This document shows positions 14,201 to 38,165 of a DNA stretch of 64,000 nucleotides, in pieces. Source of the stretch: Phoronis australis (taxonomy: Eukaryota; Phoronida; Phoronidae). Location: contig NMRA01000117.1 of NCBI GenBank assembly GCA_002633005.1, positions 353,731-417,730 of the forward strand, given 5' to 3'. The notes beneath the pieces were generated by a model that searched no databases, was not told where the DNA came from, and saw nothing but the letters and a program-made list of their open reading frames with translations. Positions within the stretch are counted from its first letter, which is position 1. Every line of letters begins with the position of its first letter. The translations under genes and the position numbers were made by a program.

Positions 14201-17200
14201 TGGTATTTCACTTGCTGTGAGCACAAGGACTGGTCTTCCGCCTTTCCTCCCTTTTCTTCGTTTTGGACTAGTCCACAAATTCCTTTGTACACGACCACAC
14301 ACTGTGATCTTTTGTCTAGACAATTCGCGTAACAGGTGACATCTACTGAATCGATAGGATCACACTGCGCAGACGTTTTTTTTTTTTTACTGCCAGAGCA
14401 TCGACACGTTGACTAAACTGAACCTTAAATTCATGATAAAAACAACACGAGGAGAAATTTTATTCATGTTCATCTCGGAAACGATATAGCTATAAGTGTT
14501 TTTGCGCTCCGAAAATTCACTCGCCACGGGGGAGACCGGCAAGTAAACTTCTACTCGCCCTGCACCATTTTTACTCGCATTGGCGACTGGGCGAGTGGCT
14601 AAGTATATCCCTGCCTGGTGGCAATTTTAGTTTTTAAGCACTTGTAAATTGTCTGTGGATGGGTTCATTATGCCATTATCCCAGCGTCCACAACTGTATC
14701 ACCAAAACCACTTAATGGATCTTCATGAAATTACACATTCATATTCCTATGGGATGTCATGAGCAAGTGAATTTCCGGATGAATCCGACTACCAATATGC
14801 CCCCTTGTGTCAGTTTTGTTTTTTATGTATTCCTCTGTATCTTCAGAGTTCCTTGACGGATTCAGCGTTTTTCATGAAATTTGGCGAAACGTTATATATT
14901 TGATGTATTTTACATCACCTATTGGCCATTTTATTACTTTATTTGCCTCTCTATCAACCAAACAGCTCTATTGGTACATGTGTTCCTACTGGGCAGTACA
15001 TTATGGCTGACCATGATTTTGAGATGGGTCTTTTGTGGCACCCTCTATTGGCAATTTTGTTTTTTGCGTGTATGTTTGCGCACATACGTGTGTGTGTAAT
15101 GTCGCCATCAAGGTTTTTGGAAAAATATTAAGAGTAATTTGGAATCATTACCCAACTACAATACCAATGGTAAAACTATATAAACAGTACAGTATTCTCC
15201 CGATCACTTATAGGCAATACACTTCTTAGGTTGTTAAACTCACCCAGCTTACCAGGAGCACTTTCAGCATGAATCACAACAGGTGAATGGCTGGACTTTA
15301 AGAGTAGCGGCTAGAATTATTAAGCTTGGTAATGAATGCATTTACTCTTGGGATTTGTTTTTTAATGATTTGGATTGTTGTTGTATTGAGATTCTCCTCC
15401 CAGCTGTTACTGCGTTGTGTAGAGACATGGTGGTGTCAACTCCTTGCATTTACTTTTGATTGAAGGATCTTCAAAACATTATCGAGAAGAGACTCTTCCA
15501 TATGGTGAAAAAACAGACCCAGGCTTTGGTGACCTCCTTTAGAAATAAGATCGATGAGCTACAGAAAACTAGTGATAAGTGGAAAGAGGAAGCCAAGACT
15601 TTGCAAAAGAAGATATTTGAACTGAGCATTAAACATCAGCAGCTATCCAACACTGCTGGCAAGCGCTCCATTGGTCAGAAGAATGTCGCCCAGCGTCATG
15701 TTCAGATACAGTGTGAAGCTGAGATGGTAGGCTTTGCAGCTTTTTTTTTGAAGATATGAAATTTAAAAAGCATATAGCACCACCTTTGAACACTGCAAAA
15801 ATTGATCTGGGGACATGTTGAGAAGTTTTTCACTATGTGGCTTAGTGTACAGAATTGGAAGGTGAGCACAGTGAATTTCTATTGGTTCTGTGGCGTGGCT
15901 CTCTGCTGGAGGTTTAAGTTTAATTTTGTTGGAATTTAAAAAAATCCCTTTACTCTGTTGCTACATTTGGCTTTCAGTATTCAGCCAAGTATCTGTTTTT
16001 ATGAAAAGAAGTTATGTTAACAAAGTTGTCCCCATTCAGGTAATTGTTGGGATCATTTGGAGCTAGTCATGTTAGAAAGTGCCCTGGCTGTTCACTTTCT
16101 CATCTGTGTTGAAATTCTTGTATAAATCACGGAAATAAGACTAGAAGGATTTATGTACTATTATTTTTCTATGCATAAAAACTCAAGTCACTGCAAGATG
16201 CCCTTTCTGATATAGGTAAAGAAAATAACATCTGCCGCAACTGCAACTGTAGTTCAGAAGTCTACTGCTAATGTACAGAAAGCTACAGCAACCACCATTT
16301 CTTCCAACAGGGTAAGTGTTTGAGAATAAACTGTCTTAATATTACCACCCTGTGGCTGTTCTGTCCAAATGAAACGATTTGCTGGAAAATGAGGATAGGT
16401 TTCATTGTTGCCATTGACATTTTCTTTGACAAGTCTTGTTTGATTTTTTAGAACATTTGAGTATACATGGAAGTACAAATTTTTATGTTCTGCTGTGGTG
16501 AACAGTAGCTTTTCCATTCGTTAAAAGATGCTTTTTAACTTGCCTTTATAGAGTGGAACTACTAGTATAACTATACCATCTAACTTGCGCCCGGGGACTT
16601 ATTTGGTATCTGGAAATACCATCCGTCAGACTGCTAAGCTTGCTGAGAAGGTCTGTCTTGCATGGGATAAATATTGTATATACACGTGTAGTCCTGTGGT
16701 TGTTGTGCCAACTCATTTTGTGCTCTTTGTTGTAACATTCCGTCTGCTGGTTTTCAGTGAACTGCGACCTTGATCTATTTTTTAGTTTAGTTTTGTTCCC
16801 TTTTTAATGTTAGTTGTATAATTTTAGCGACTCATTAGTTGTAGATTTTATTTTGTTTTGCCTTATTCCGACAGTTTGGCCTGTTCTTAGTGCCATTTGC
16901 ATCTCAAACGTTCTCCGTCTTCTTCTCAGTCATTACATGAGCATGTCTTTCCATGTCAACACTGACATTTGACCATTTATGAGTAGGATTACACTAGACT
17001 GTGAACACACAGTCTCACCAATACTGAAACCTATATTATGTTTTGTGGATGGATGTGTCGTATTGTCCATCCGCTAATGGCGACGCCGCTTGATAAGTTT
17101 CGTTAATTTCCATATGACGTTATCGTGCACTTAAATACACATTTAAAATGCTAGGTTTTGCAAGATTTCCCACAAACAATACTTAACTTGTTGAACTGTT

Positions 17201-20200
17201 AAGGCCACCCTTTCAGTCTGCTGTGCACTACATGTTGGCAATATGCCAAAATGCATTTTCTGTTCATGTAATTGAAAATGCAAATGAACTCTTCAAAATA
17301 TTATATTTTATCAATGTTCACTCTTTGATTAACTGAAGGCTGCATAGCAGTTGGAGGTACTATAAGAATGACTCAATTGGATAAAGGTGCGTTTTCTGGA
17401 AACGAGAAATGCTCAAGGTATCGGCCTATTAAAAAGTGGGCAGGGTAATCTAAGAAATTTATGAAAGTCAGCGTTTTGTCGTTCAAATTCAGTGTGCTGT
17501 TAACGGCAATTGTTGTGATTGGAACTTTAATCCTGGATGAATGCATCATTGTCTTCACGGTTTTGTGCTGTTAACCTTGAAGTTCTGTAAAAAAATTACC
17601 CGTGTAGTGTTCAGTGGCAATCTTGATTCCAAATGTGAAATGTATGAACATAAGAATGCATTAACGTGTGGAAATTGATGATAATGATATCAAGTGACTG
17701 TGGTTTGTGGTCATATGGTAAAACTTATGACCAGTGCAGATAGCAACCTACCCGTCTTATATGCAAATAAGCTCAGCTCATAGCTCACATCTGAAACAAA
17801 ATGAACCATGAGGATTTTACCTCGAACGTTGAGGTGAAGAGGTGAATGGCGCATTTGTTGACCTGACCTGGCGTTCATAAATTCTGTTAGTATGTGTACA
17901 AGATGAGCAAAGTGCTTAGCCAATTACCTTTGGTAACCATTGAAAATTAATTATTGCATCACCAAGCAGCAACAACTGACTTGCTCGCTCATTGCAACCA
18001 TGTGTATTACATTCACGTCGTTCTCTGCAAACATAGCTTACAGGCCTGTGAACACTTGACCTCGCTGTGTGTGGTAACAATGACATGAGGTAAATTTCAC
18101 TTGAGGCACACAGCTCAGCTTGTTCCTTTTTCTCTGCACTGGCCCTTAGTGTAAAACTCGATCTGTAAAGCAGAGTATGAGCTGGTGGATTGGTTGTTGG
18201 TATCAAAATCTGTCGATGAAATGTTTTTGTGACCCTACTCAGTGTTGTAACGCCTAAGCTATAAAATCTAGCACTGCTTTCATTTCTTTCTTTACTTGTG
18301 GTTGCAGTAAAACTGTGGTTAAAGTGCTGTGTTTGATAGCGTGCTAGTTGGTGAGATCTCTTTAGATAGTGAAACAGCTGGAAAGGTAATGACTGTGTAT
18401 TTGCAGACGCAACAGGATGCCCAGACTCGGGCCATATCAACTGTAATAGACCTGACCCAGGAGGAGGAGAGAAATAAAAGGCCTGTGGCAGCACAGAGGA
18501 CAAATAGTACTGTAAAAGAACTTATTAACGCCAAACAGAAACAGGTTCAACTGACTACAACCCTGCCTAACCAGAGGTTCGTGTATGTGCCTCCCAATCC
18601 ACCTGGTCCTCCACCTGCCAATTACATCTCGTCATCGGGTATGGTGACGGTTGTGCGAGCACCAGGTATGACCACTGCTGCACCAGGTGTACGAACAGCA
18701 ATGATTCAGCAGCCACCTAATCAGGTGCAGCGTGTGCAGATAATTGGACAACAAATTACGAAGCAGATAATGGTAAGCTGGTTGCGTTTACTACTGTCCA
18801 TTGGCTAATCTGTAATTGGTAGATGTTGGTTGGTCAGTGTTCAATGTACGTCACGGTGCTCGTTTTCTGACCTCTGGAGGAATTGTTAAACACTGAATTT
18901 TTCTTTTCAGCATCCTGCACCGCTGCCTCAAGTTATAAACCGAGCCAGTACACATTTAGTATTGCCTAAACCTGATCTCCAAATAAAAAGAGTTCCTCAG
19001 GGTGAGTGGTTCTTATTCCAGTTGTTAGCTCCATTTCCCATTGTGTTATCACCTGCTTCGCTTGCAGTGCATGCTGCTTTCTTAACAAGACTTGCGTGAT
19101 CTCACCTATCTCTGAAGAAATTTGTGTTAACATAACCCAGCCACATTCTATCACTTATTTTGCTTGTGTTGATTCAAGTGGGACCTGCCACATAGTACAA
19201 CGTCACATCTTGAATGTCATTTTCCAGTCTTGATCCTTCAAAGGGTTTCTGTTGCAGGTATAGTGTTATCATGGAATATGACCATCAGTGACAAGCACCC
19301 AGAGATAGTGAACTATCAGCTGTTTGCATATCAAGAAACAAGCGCACCTGCAAGTACTTCGTTGTGGAAGAAGGTACTGAGCATACTATTTCAACAGTCT
19401 TGATTAGATGAACGCCAGTCTGTATATTTCATACTATTTCAACAGTCTTGATTAGATGAACGCCACTCTGTATATGTCATACTATTTCAACTGTCTTGAT
19501 TAGATGAACGCCAGTCTGTATATGTCATACTATTTCAACAGTCTTGATTAGATGAACGCCATTCTGTATATGTCATACTATGTCAACAGTCTTGATTAGA
19601 TGAACGCCAGTCTGTATATGTCATACTATGTCAACAGTCTTGATTAGATGAACGCCAGTCTGTATATGTCATACTATGTCAACAGTCTTGATTAGATGAA
19701 CGCCAGTCTGTATATGTCATACTATGTCAACAGTCTTGACTCTAGCCAGTCTGTATATATCATACTATGTCAACAGTCTTGACTAGATGAACGCAAGTCT
19801 GTATGTCAACAGTCTTGACTAGATGAACGCCAGTCTGTATATATCGTACTATGTCAACAGTCCTGACTAGATGAACGCCAGTCTGTATATATCGTACTAT
19901 GTCTACAGTCTTGACTAGATGAACGCCAGTCTGTATATATTATTGTGCCATTTTTGGTCACTAGGATCGCTTTAAATGAAATGTTTCGGTTTACTGCAAA
20001 ATGTGGTTAAGTTTGTTATGCAGTGCTGTTCTGCCTTGCTTCAGTACAGGTCCTGATACCTGTTGCCTGAACACAAGTTTGGGACTGTTACCTTAAACAA
20101 GGTATTGATCAGCTTGGTACTAACAGCTCACATTAATTGATGTAGTTGAGGATTTGATGTCTGTGTCCTTATGTTGCAGGTTGGTGATGTCAAAGCTCTA

Positions 20201-20344
20201 CCTCTGCCCATGGCCTGCACACTGACACAGTTTCAAGAGGGGAACAAGTACCACTTTGCAGTTAGAGCCATAGACTGTCATGGTTGCGTAGGAGTGTTCA
20301 GTAGTCCTGCCAGTATACACTTGATGCTCAACAGGAGGACTTGA
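5218..20344 (+). CDS. ATF7IP: ATF7-interacting protein (MCAF1-type), 10 coding exons
   Basis: Joining 5218-5254, 10677-11630, 12075-12682, 15466-15726, 16216-16311, 16552-16650, 18407-18772, 18911-19001, 19258-19373 and 20180-20344 gives 2793 nt, an open 930-aa protein; all junctions are GT-AG and keep frame. Visible features: an ARKTM motif at 83-87; three RPxTP sites at 232, 252 and 261; a charged Glu/Lys tract at about 361-388; a hydrophobic-acidic [10 protein letters not shown] at 451-460; a basic KRSRK at 499-503; a coiled coil at 534-620; VIDLT at 698-702; a fibronectin III domain from about 832 to the end, with [20 protein letters not shown] almost as in vertebrate ATF7IP. Vertebrate ATF7IP stabilises the H3K9 methyltransferase SETDB1 in the nucleus and links it to SUMO and MPP8. 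It is shorter than human ATF7IP (about 1270 aa), mainly in the low-complexity N-terminal part. Small unrecognised exons are possible. Confidence 0.93.
5255..10676 (+). other. ATF7IP intron 1 (5.4 kb)
   Basis: No coding signal is seen apart from short chance ORFs. The intron contains the 31-bp tandem repeat at 6431-6656 and a C-rich, hAT-end-like stretch near 7440-7480. The 5880-6400 interval is relatively CpG-rich, so an alternative internal promoter is possible. Confidence 0.6.
6431..6656. repeat. 31-bp minisatellite, about 7 copies
   Basis: A 31-bp unit beginning GGGTGTCCACAATGAAG repeats about 7.3 times. The first three units carry GTTGTC and the next four GTTCTC, so the array is split into two variant blocks. 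It ends at an ambiguous base (N at 6657). It lies within ATF7IP intron 1. Confidence 0.95.
10677..11630 (+). CDS. ATF7IP: ATF7IP coding exon 2
   Basis: This large exon (acceptor tttcag, donor GTAATT) encodes residues 13-330. The region is disordered and rich in Ser, Glu, Asp and Asn. It holds the ARKTM motif at 10886-10900 (Ala83 to Met87) and three RPxTP repeats at about 11323-11420, which look like proline-directed kinase sites. The frame continues for 20 codons past the donor before a stop, so intron retention would truncate the protein. Confidence 0.88.
12075..12682 (+). CDS. ATF7IP: ATF7IP coding exon 3
   Basis: Acceptor ttttttcag, donor GTAGGT; residues 331-533. It includes a Glu/Lys/Arg repeat run at about 361-388, the acidic SUMO-interaction-like [10 protein letters not shown] at 451-460, and a basic cluster at 499-503 that could serve as nuclear localisation signal. 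This order (acidic hydrophobic motif, basic cluster, then coiled coil) parallels vertebrate ATF7IP. Confidence 0.88.
12683..15465 (+). other. ATF7IP intron 3 (2.8 kb)
   Basis: No coding exon is recognised. Inverted GCGCCCAG-type sequences near 13276 and 14055, a perfect-looking TA-rich hairpin at about 13618-13645 and a CACTCGCC-rich fragment at 14520-14617 resemble eroded TIR elements. A copy of the tandem-unit repeat family covers 14620-15130. Confidence 0.55.
14620..15130 (+). repeat. Tandem-unit interspersed repeat, copy 1
   Basis: This is a degenerate copy of a family also seen at 32030-32905, 38166-39360 and 49160-50262. Recurrent phrases are a line like 'tcatgaaatttggc', then 'gttcct' plus a variable stretch, then 'ccctctattggcaatttt'. 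Copies on the plus strand share orientation with 38166-39360. Confidence 0.7.
15466..15726 (+). CDS. ATF7IP: ATF7IP coding exon 4, SETDB1-binding coiled coil
   Basis: An in-phase 87-codon exon (residues 534-620, donor GTAGGC). The first 65 residues show heptad-like Leu/Ile spacing with Lys/Glu-rich surfaces, as in the conserved coiled-coil region that binds SETDB1 in vertebrates. The coiled coil is seen in the sequence; SETDB1 binding is inferred from family knowledge. Confidence 0.9.
16216..16311 (+). CDS. ATF7IP: ATF7IP coding exon 5
   Basis: A short 32-codon exon (residues 621-652) rich in Ala, Thr, Ser and Val, with donor GTAAGT. Length and both phases are multiples of three, so skipping it would keep frame. 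Confidence 0.7.
16552..16650 (+). CDS. ATF7IP: ATF7IP coding exon 6
   Basis: A 33-codon exon (residues 653-685) of low-complexity Thr/Ser/Pro sequence, flanked by tttatag and GTCTGT. The donor is weaker than others in the gene. Like exon 5 it could be skipped without frameshift. Confidence 0.65.
16651..18406 (+). other. ATF7IP intron 6 (1.8 kb)
   Basis: No repeat or coding feature is recognised in this interval. A 195-codon open stretch on the minus strand (17916-18503) overlaps the next ATF7IP exon antisense and has no family resemblance. Confidence 0.55.
18407..18772 (+). CDS. ATF7IP: ATF7IP coding exon 7, VIDLT SUMO-interacting motif
   Basis: Residues 686-807 with acceptor tttgcag and donor [15 protein letters not shown] at 698-706 matches the SUMO-interacting motif of vertebrate ATF7IP (hydrophobic core plus acidic tail). 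The rest is Pro/Gln/Val-rich linker. Confidence 0.92.
18911..19001 (+). CDS. ATF7IP: ATF7IP coding exon 8
   Basis: Residues 808-837, starting HPAPLPQ, a motif also found just before the fibronectin domain of vertebrate ATF7IP. The exon ends in phase 1 at GTGAGT. Confidence 0.9.
19258..19373 (+). CDS. ATF7IP: ATF7IP coding exon 9, fibronectin III first half
   Basis: Residues 838-876. GIVLSW and YQLFAYQE correspond to B and C strands of the C-terminal fibronectin type III fold. The domain is split by the next intron right after WKK, which contains the 48-bp minisatellite. Confidence 0.95.
19382..19938. repeat. 48-bp minisatellite, about 12 copies
   Basis: The array starts 9 bp after the donor of ATF7IP exon 9. 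Units begin CATACTATTTCAACAGTCTT and drift through CATACTATGTCAACAG to forms with GACTAG; two internal units are shortened. The gradient from one end to the other suggests repeated slippage. Confidence 0.95.
20180..20344 (+). CDS. ATF7IP: ATF7IP terminal coding exon 10, fibronectin III second half
   Basis: Residues 877-930 followed by TGA at 20342-20344. [18 protein letters not shown] is nearly invariant among ATF7IP proteins, which makes this exon the firmest anchor of the gene call. In vertebrates the domain contacts partners such as MBD1 and SP1. Confidence 0.96.
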   Translation, partial: VGDVKALPLPMACTLTQFQEGNKYHFAVRAIDCHGCVGVFSSPASIHLMLNRRT

Positions 20345-22409
20345 GTAGTTGTGTAGTGTTTGTTGAAGCACTTTTGTGGTACTTGTTTTGTTTTTCACGT
20401 GGAATAGTTGGGAATAGTAAACAGCTTGCGTCGTGGAAAATTCTCTTGTTAAATGGATAACTGTGATGCAGGTAGAAGACCATGGGGATTTCCTTAAGTT
20501 TGTATGAAAGTTGTTTAGGGATAAAAACATGGTTAATTTGAAGCATTTCTTACATCCTTGCTGGAAGGGCATTCGGAGAGCTTACTAGTACTGAAACTAG
20601 AAAAAGGAAGGGCATTCGGAGAGTTTACTAGTACTGAAACTAGAAAAAGGAAGGGCATTCGGAGAGTTTACTAGTACTGAAACTAGAAAAAGGAAGGGCA
20701 TTCGGAGAGCTTACTAGTACTGAAACTAGAAAAAGTAAAAAAGTAAACACGCTATTCACTGTAAGGCTTTTACACATTTTAAATGCATTCCATTTTTAGG
20801 TTAGTTTTAGTTTAGCAACATCTTACTTTTATGGCTAGCATGTGGTAGTTGTAATATTGAAGACCAGCCATTTCACACGTTTTAAAAAGATTTTGTTTTG
20901 CATTTTTGACATAATGCCTTTGTATCGATATTTTGTAAAAACTGGATAAGTGGTGTCAGGGTTACACAAGGTGCTGGGAAATCCAAATTGGTTTTGTGGC
21001 TTTTCTTGGCCGTGCTATTCCAAGCAGAATTTTGGAATCTTTGTATTCTTGCTTAGTTTGCGTACATGCTGATGTTTGCATAGCATTCAGACAGTTCATC
21101 TTTCAGTAATGCCAAATCTTGGTTTCAGTATTTCTAAATTGCTGCTTATGCTTATAAATTGCTTGAAATCCTATAAATTGAAGTGAAATAATTCTGAGTC
21201 AAAACAATGCACTAACTAGTATAATTTCAGCATTTCTCTGAATTTATAAAGTACTTGAAATCATGGAAATTGTAATGAAATAATTACCGTAATTCTAATC
21301 AAAACCGTGAACTATTTACGAAGCGTTCACGTATTACATCATCCAAAATTTGCCACTTTCCCCCCCACCCTCCGCATCATCTCAAAACCTCTCCTCCTCG
21401 AGTGGTAACGTATTTGAATGCTCACTTGCCAGAAATAAAGATTTTAAATGTTTCATTACCTTCACATTAGTCGTTTGTGCATAACAAGCATTCTAACATT
21501 GTCATTATCATCACTATTTTGCATCGTCTGTGACTGTCTTCCTTAGCAAATACGACTGATATTTACAGGATCATCGTGTCTATAGCTTGTGTTTAAATAG
21601 TAGTGTTAAAATGTGACGTGAACAGCCAAGAACTCCTGAATGTATTCCTCTGTTTCACCAATGACTTTGGCCACTCTTGAGTTGTGGGTGTGGCATGTTG
21701 TACATATTCAATGAGTTTTGTACATTTGTTAGATTGGTCAAGGTGAATAATCCTTTTTATGTAACGGGACTTCGAGGAGCAAAGCGCTCAATATGTTAAC
21801 ATAATTGGTTGGCACTCTGGCTAGTTTGGTTAACATTAAAACCTGTACTGTACTATAACGTCGAGCACAACACTTTTGAGGTTATAATGGTTTGTGACTG
21901 CGTGTTTTCTGTGTGAATAGTTTGGTATGGATGCTTTTACTTAACTCTTCAAGGGGCATTGCCAGATTATTTTTCACAACACTTGTTCGTAATTGTTTTG
22001 TATTTAAGGTGTCTTAATAAATTTTTTACAATTTCATTGCTATATTTGTCATAAAATTCCCCGAATTCAAACATTGACTGGCTTAGCCTTGACAAAATAG
22101 ATACAAGTAAAGCAACTCGAAAAGGCGACTTCATTAAATAGGTTACTATTATACTGCATGTTACGACCATGTAATACGAGTTACAAAGTTATCACAAAGC
22201 TGTTGCCTTGGTCGGATGTATCTACTTGGTCTGCGAGGTCCGACCGTGTAAGCTGACCAAGCTCACTTGGTCGGGTAGCCTACTTGGTCTGCGACAGCAC
22301 CAATATATTGTATCAGCTGAAGAATCTCGGCATCTGCAGGACGAGTGTTGACTCCGTTTTTCCAACAACAGCACATCATAGGATGACTAGAACTCCACAA
22401 TGCACAACC
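20345..22409. other. 3' UTR of ATF7IP and convergent intergenic region
   Basis: The interval between the two convergent stop codons (ATF7IP at 20344, ALG1 at 22410) is about 2.1 kb. It holds a 4 x 43-bp tandem repeat and a consensus AATAAA at 21434-21439 (another at about 22016) on the plus strand. No ORF with family resemblance is visible. Confidence 0.6.
20565..20736. repeat. 43-bp tandem repeat, 4 copies, in ATF7IP 3' UTR
   Basis: Four near-identical 43-bp units starting AAGGGCATTCGGAGAG lie 220 bp downstream of the ATF7IP stop codon and would be transcribed in its 3' UTR. Only single-base differences (AGCTTA or AGTTTA) separate units. Confidence 0.95.
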
Positions 22410-36591
<14,182 letters not shown>

Positions 36592-36848
36592 GTTTTTATA
36601 CAGGTGGCGACATCTGTTGATTGCGACACGAAATATTTTACGGAATCTCTCGGAAGTTTCCGGAAAACAGGCATCTTTGATTGGTTATTAAATCAGGCGC
36701 CAAATCCAAACCTGGTTGAATTTAGTGAATGAATGATTTAGCGCCAAATCTTTGCACCGCCACTTTATCAGTCGGGTGCTCGTTTTATTTGGTCGAGGGG
36801 ATCTGACGTAGCATTTTAAGAGACTTTGTTTTAATCAAGAATATCATA
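36592..36848. promoter_or_regulatory. Bidirectional ALG1 / deoxynucleoside kinase promoter
   Basis: Only 257 bp separate the two divergent start codons. Sites seen: inverted CCAAT (ATTGG at 36680-36684); E2F-like GGCGCCAAA at 36696-36704 and GCGCCAAA at 36741-36748 (the reverse of TTTGGCGC); ETS-like CGGAAG at 36651-36656 and CCGGAA at 36660-36665. E2F and CCAAT sites are typical of S-phase nucleotide-metabolism promoters; their use here is inferred. Confidence 0.75.
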
Positions 36849-37616
36849 ATGTCGGACTCACCTAGCATTACTCCACAATCAGGAAACAGCAGGGAATCGT
36901 CACCTCTTCCATTCGAATCTCAAGACTCAGGTGTTTTTCTTGACGACTCTGGAATCTCACTCGGTGGTCCGGATAAAAGACGGGTTACGATAGCAGTGGA
37001 AGGTAACATAGGAAGTGGCAAAAGTACTTTTCTTCAGTATTTCCAGAATAATTCTAATGTTGAAGTTCACGCCGAACCAGTCAGTTTGTGGAAAGACGTC
37101 AAAGGTTACAATGCATTGGGGCTCATGTATGAAGACCCTACACGATGGAGCCTTACTTTTCAATCTTATGTGCAACTCACCATGTTGGACATTCACACAA
37201 AACAGCAGTTGGCACCTGTGAAGCTGATGGAAAGATCAATATTCAGTGCCAGGTACTGCTTTGTGGAGAATCTCTTCAAAAGTGGATGTATGCCAGCCGT
37301 CGACTACGCTGTTTTAGAAGAATGGTACGGATGGATTTTAAACAATGCAAATGTAGATGTTGATCTCATTGTCTATTTGAGAGCTAGTCCCGAAACTTGC
37401 TTAGAACGAATCAAAAAGAGGAACCGGAAAGAAGAATCTGCTGTCCCAATTGAATATCTCCAAACTCTCCATGATTTGCATGAAGACTGGTTGATCAGAG
37501 AAAGCAAATATAAAGCAATGGCACCCATTGTAGTTATTGATGCGGACAAAGATATTTCGCAGTTAATGAAGGAGTTTGAAGCACGCAAATCTGAGCTAAT
37601 GCTTGGGTATGCATAA
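36849..37616 (+). CDS. TK2: Deoxynucleoside kinase, TK2/dNK family (intronless)
   Basis: The 255-aa protein phosphorylates deoxynucleosides, probably thymidine and deoxycytidine, for dNTP salvage. Seen: P-loop GNIGSGKST at 52-60; EPVSLW at 76-81; an ERS motif at 128-130 inside LMERSIFSARYCFVENL; the Arg/Lys LID KKRNRKEE at 189-196. It aligns along its length with vertebrate TK2 (LGLMY, YVQLTMLD, VDLIVYLR, LHDLHEDWLI). Unlike the many-exon vertebrate TK2 it has no intron. Its first 43 residues are Ser/Asp/Pro-rich and acidic, with DSG at 26-28 and 33-35, so a mitochondrial presequence is not evident and cytosolic or nuclear location is more likely. The insect-type dNK name would be equally fair. 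Confidence 0.95.
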   Translation: MSDSPSITPQSGNSRESSPLPFESQDSGVFLDDSGISLGGPDKRRVTIAVEGNIGSGKSTFLQYFQNNSNVEVHAEPVSLWKDVKGYNALGLMYEDPTRWSLTFQSYVQLTMLDIHTKQQLAPVKLMERSIFSARYCFVENLFKSGCMPAVDYAVLEEWYGWILNNANVDVDLIVYLRASPETCLERIKKRNRKEESAVPIEYLQTLHDLHEDWLIRESKYKAMAPIVVIDADKDISQLMKEFEARKSELMLGYA

Positions 37617-38165
37617 ACATATTGTGAGAACAATGAACATATGCCCTGTTCAATGTCTTAATGACTGATTTTATTCAAGACTCAATTTTAATAATTTTTT
37701 ACCATTATACATTATTTAATGTTTTAGTCTTGCAAATTGTGTCTATATGTGGTTAGAACAATCTTTTGTACTTTAGCATATCACTTAATCTTACTTTATT
37801 ACCACTTTGACTATGGATTACGGGTTGTGTTGAAAGAATTTTTAAGATATCACTACCACTTATCTTCAGCGAAAAGGTATTGTTTTGTTACGAACTTCAG
37901 CGCCAGCCCTGGCTTAGCAGAGTAAAGGTACCTGTCTCTTCTGATAACAGCAAAGTTGTGTGCATCATCATTGCCCTCTGTATCTTGTTGGCTGTTTAGA
38001 CAACATATAGTATACATGTACAATTTGATGTGTCGTAGATACTTATTAAATATGATTTTATATTGTACTAAAATACTGATGATTTTATATTGCACTGAAA
38101 TACTGTTGAAATCAAATTGAATGTCTTGTCAATTGGATAAATTTGTATGCTACAGTGACATTTTG

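Noticed and set aside
17916-18503. A 195-codon minus-strand ORF
   Set aside because: It partly overlaps ATF7IP exon 7 in antisense, has no recognisable domain, and the sense exon is strongly supported by its VIDLT motif and splice sites.
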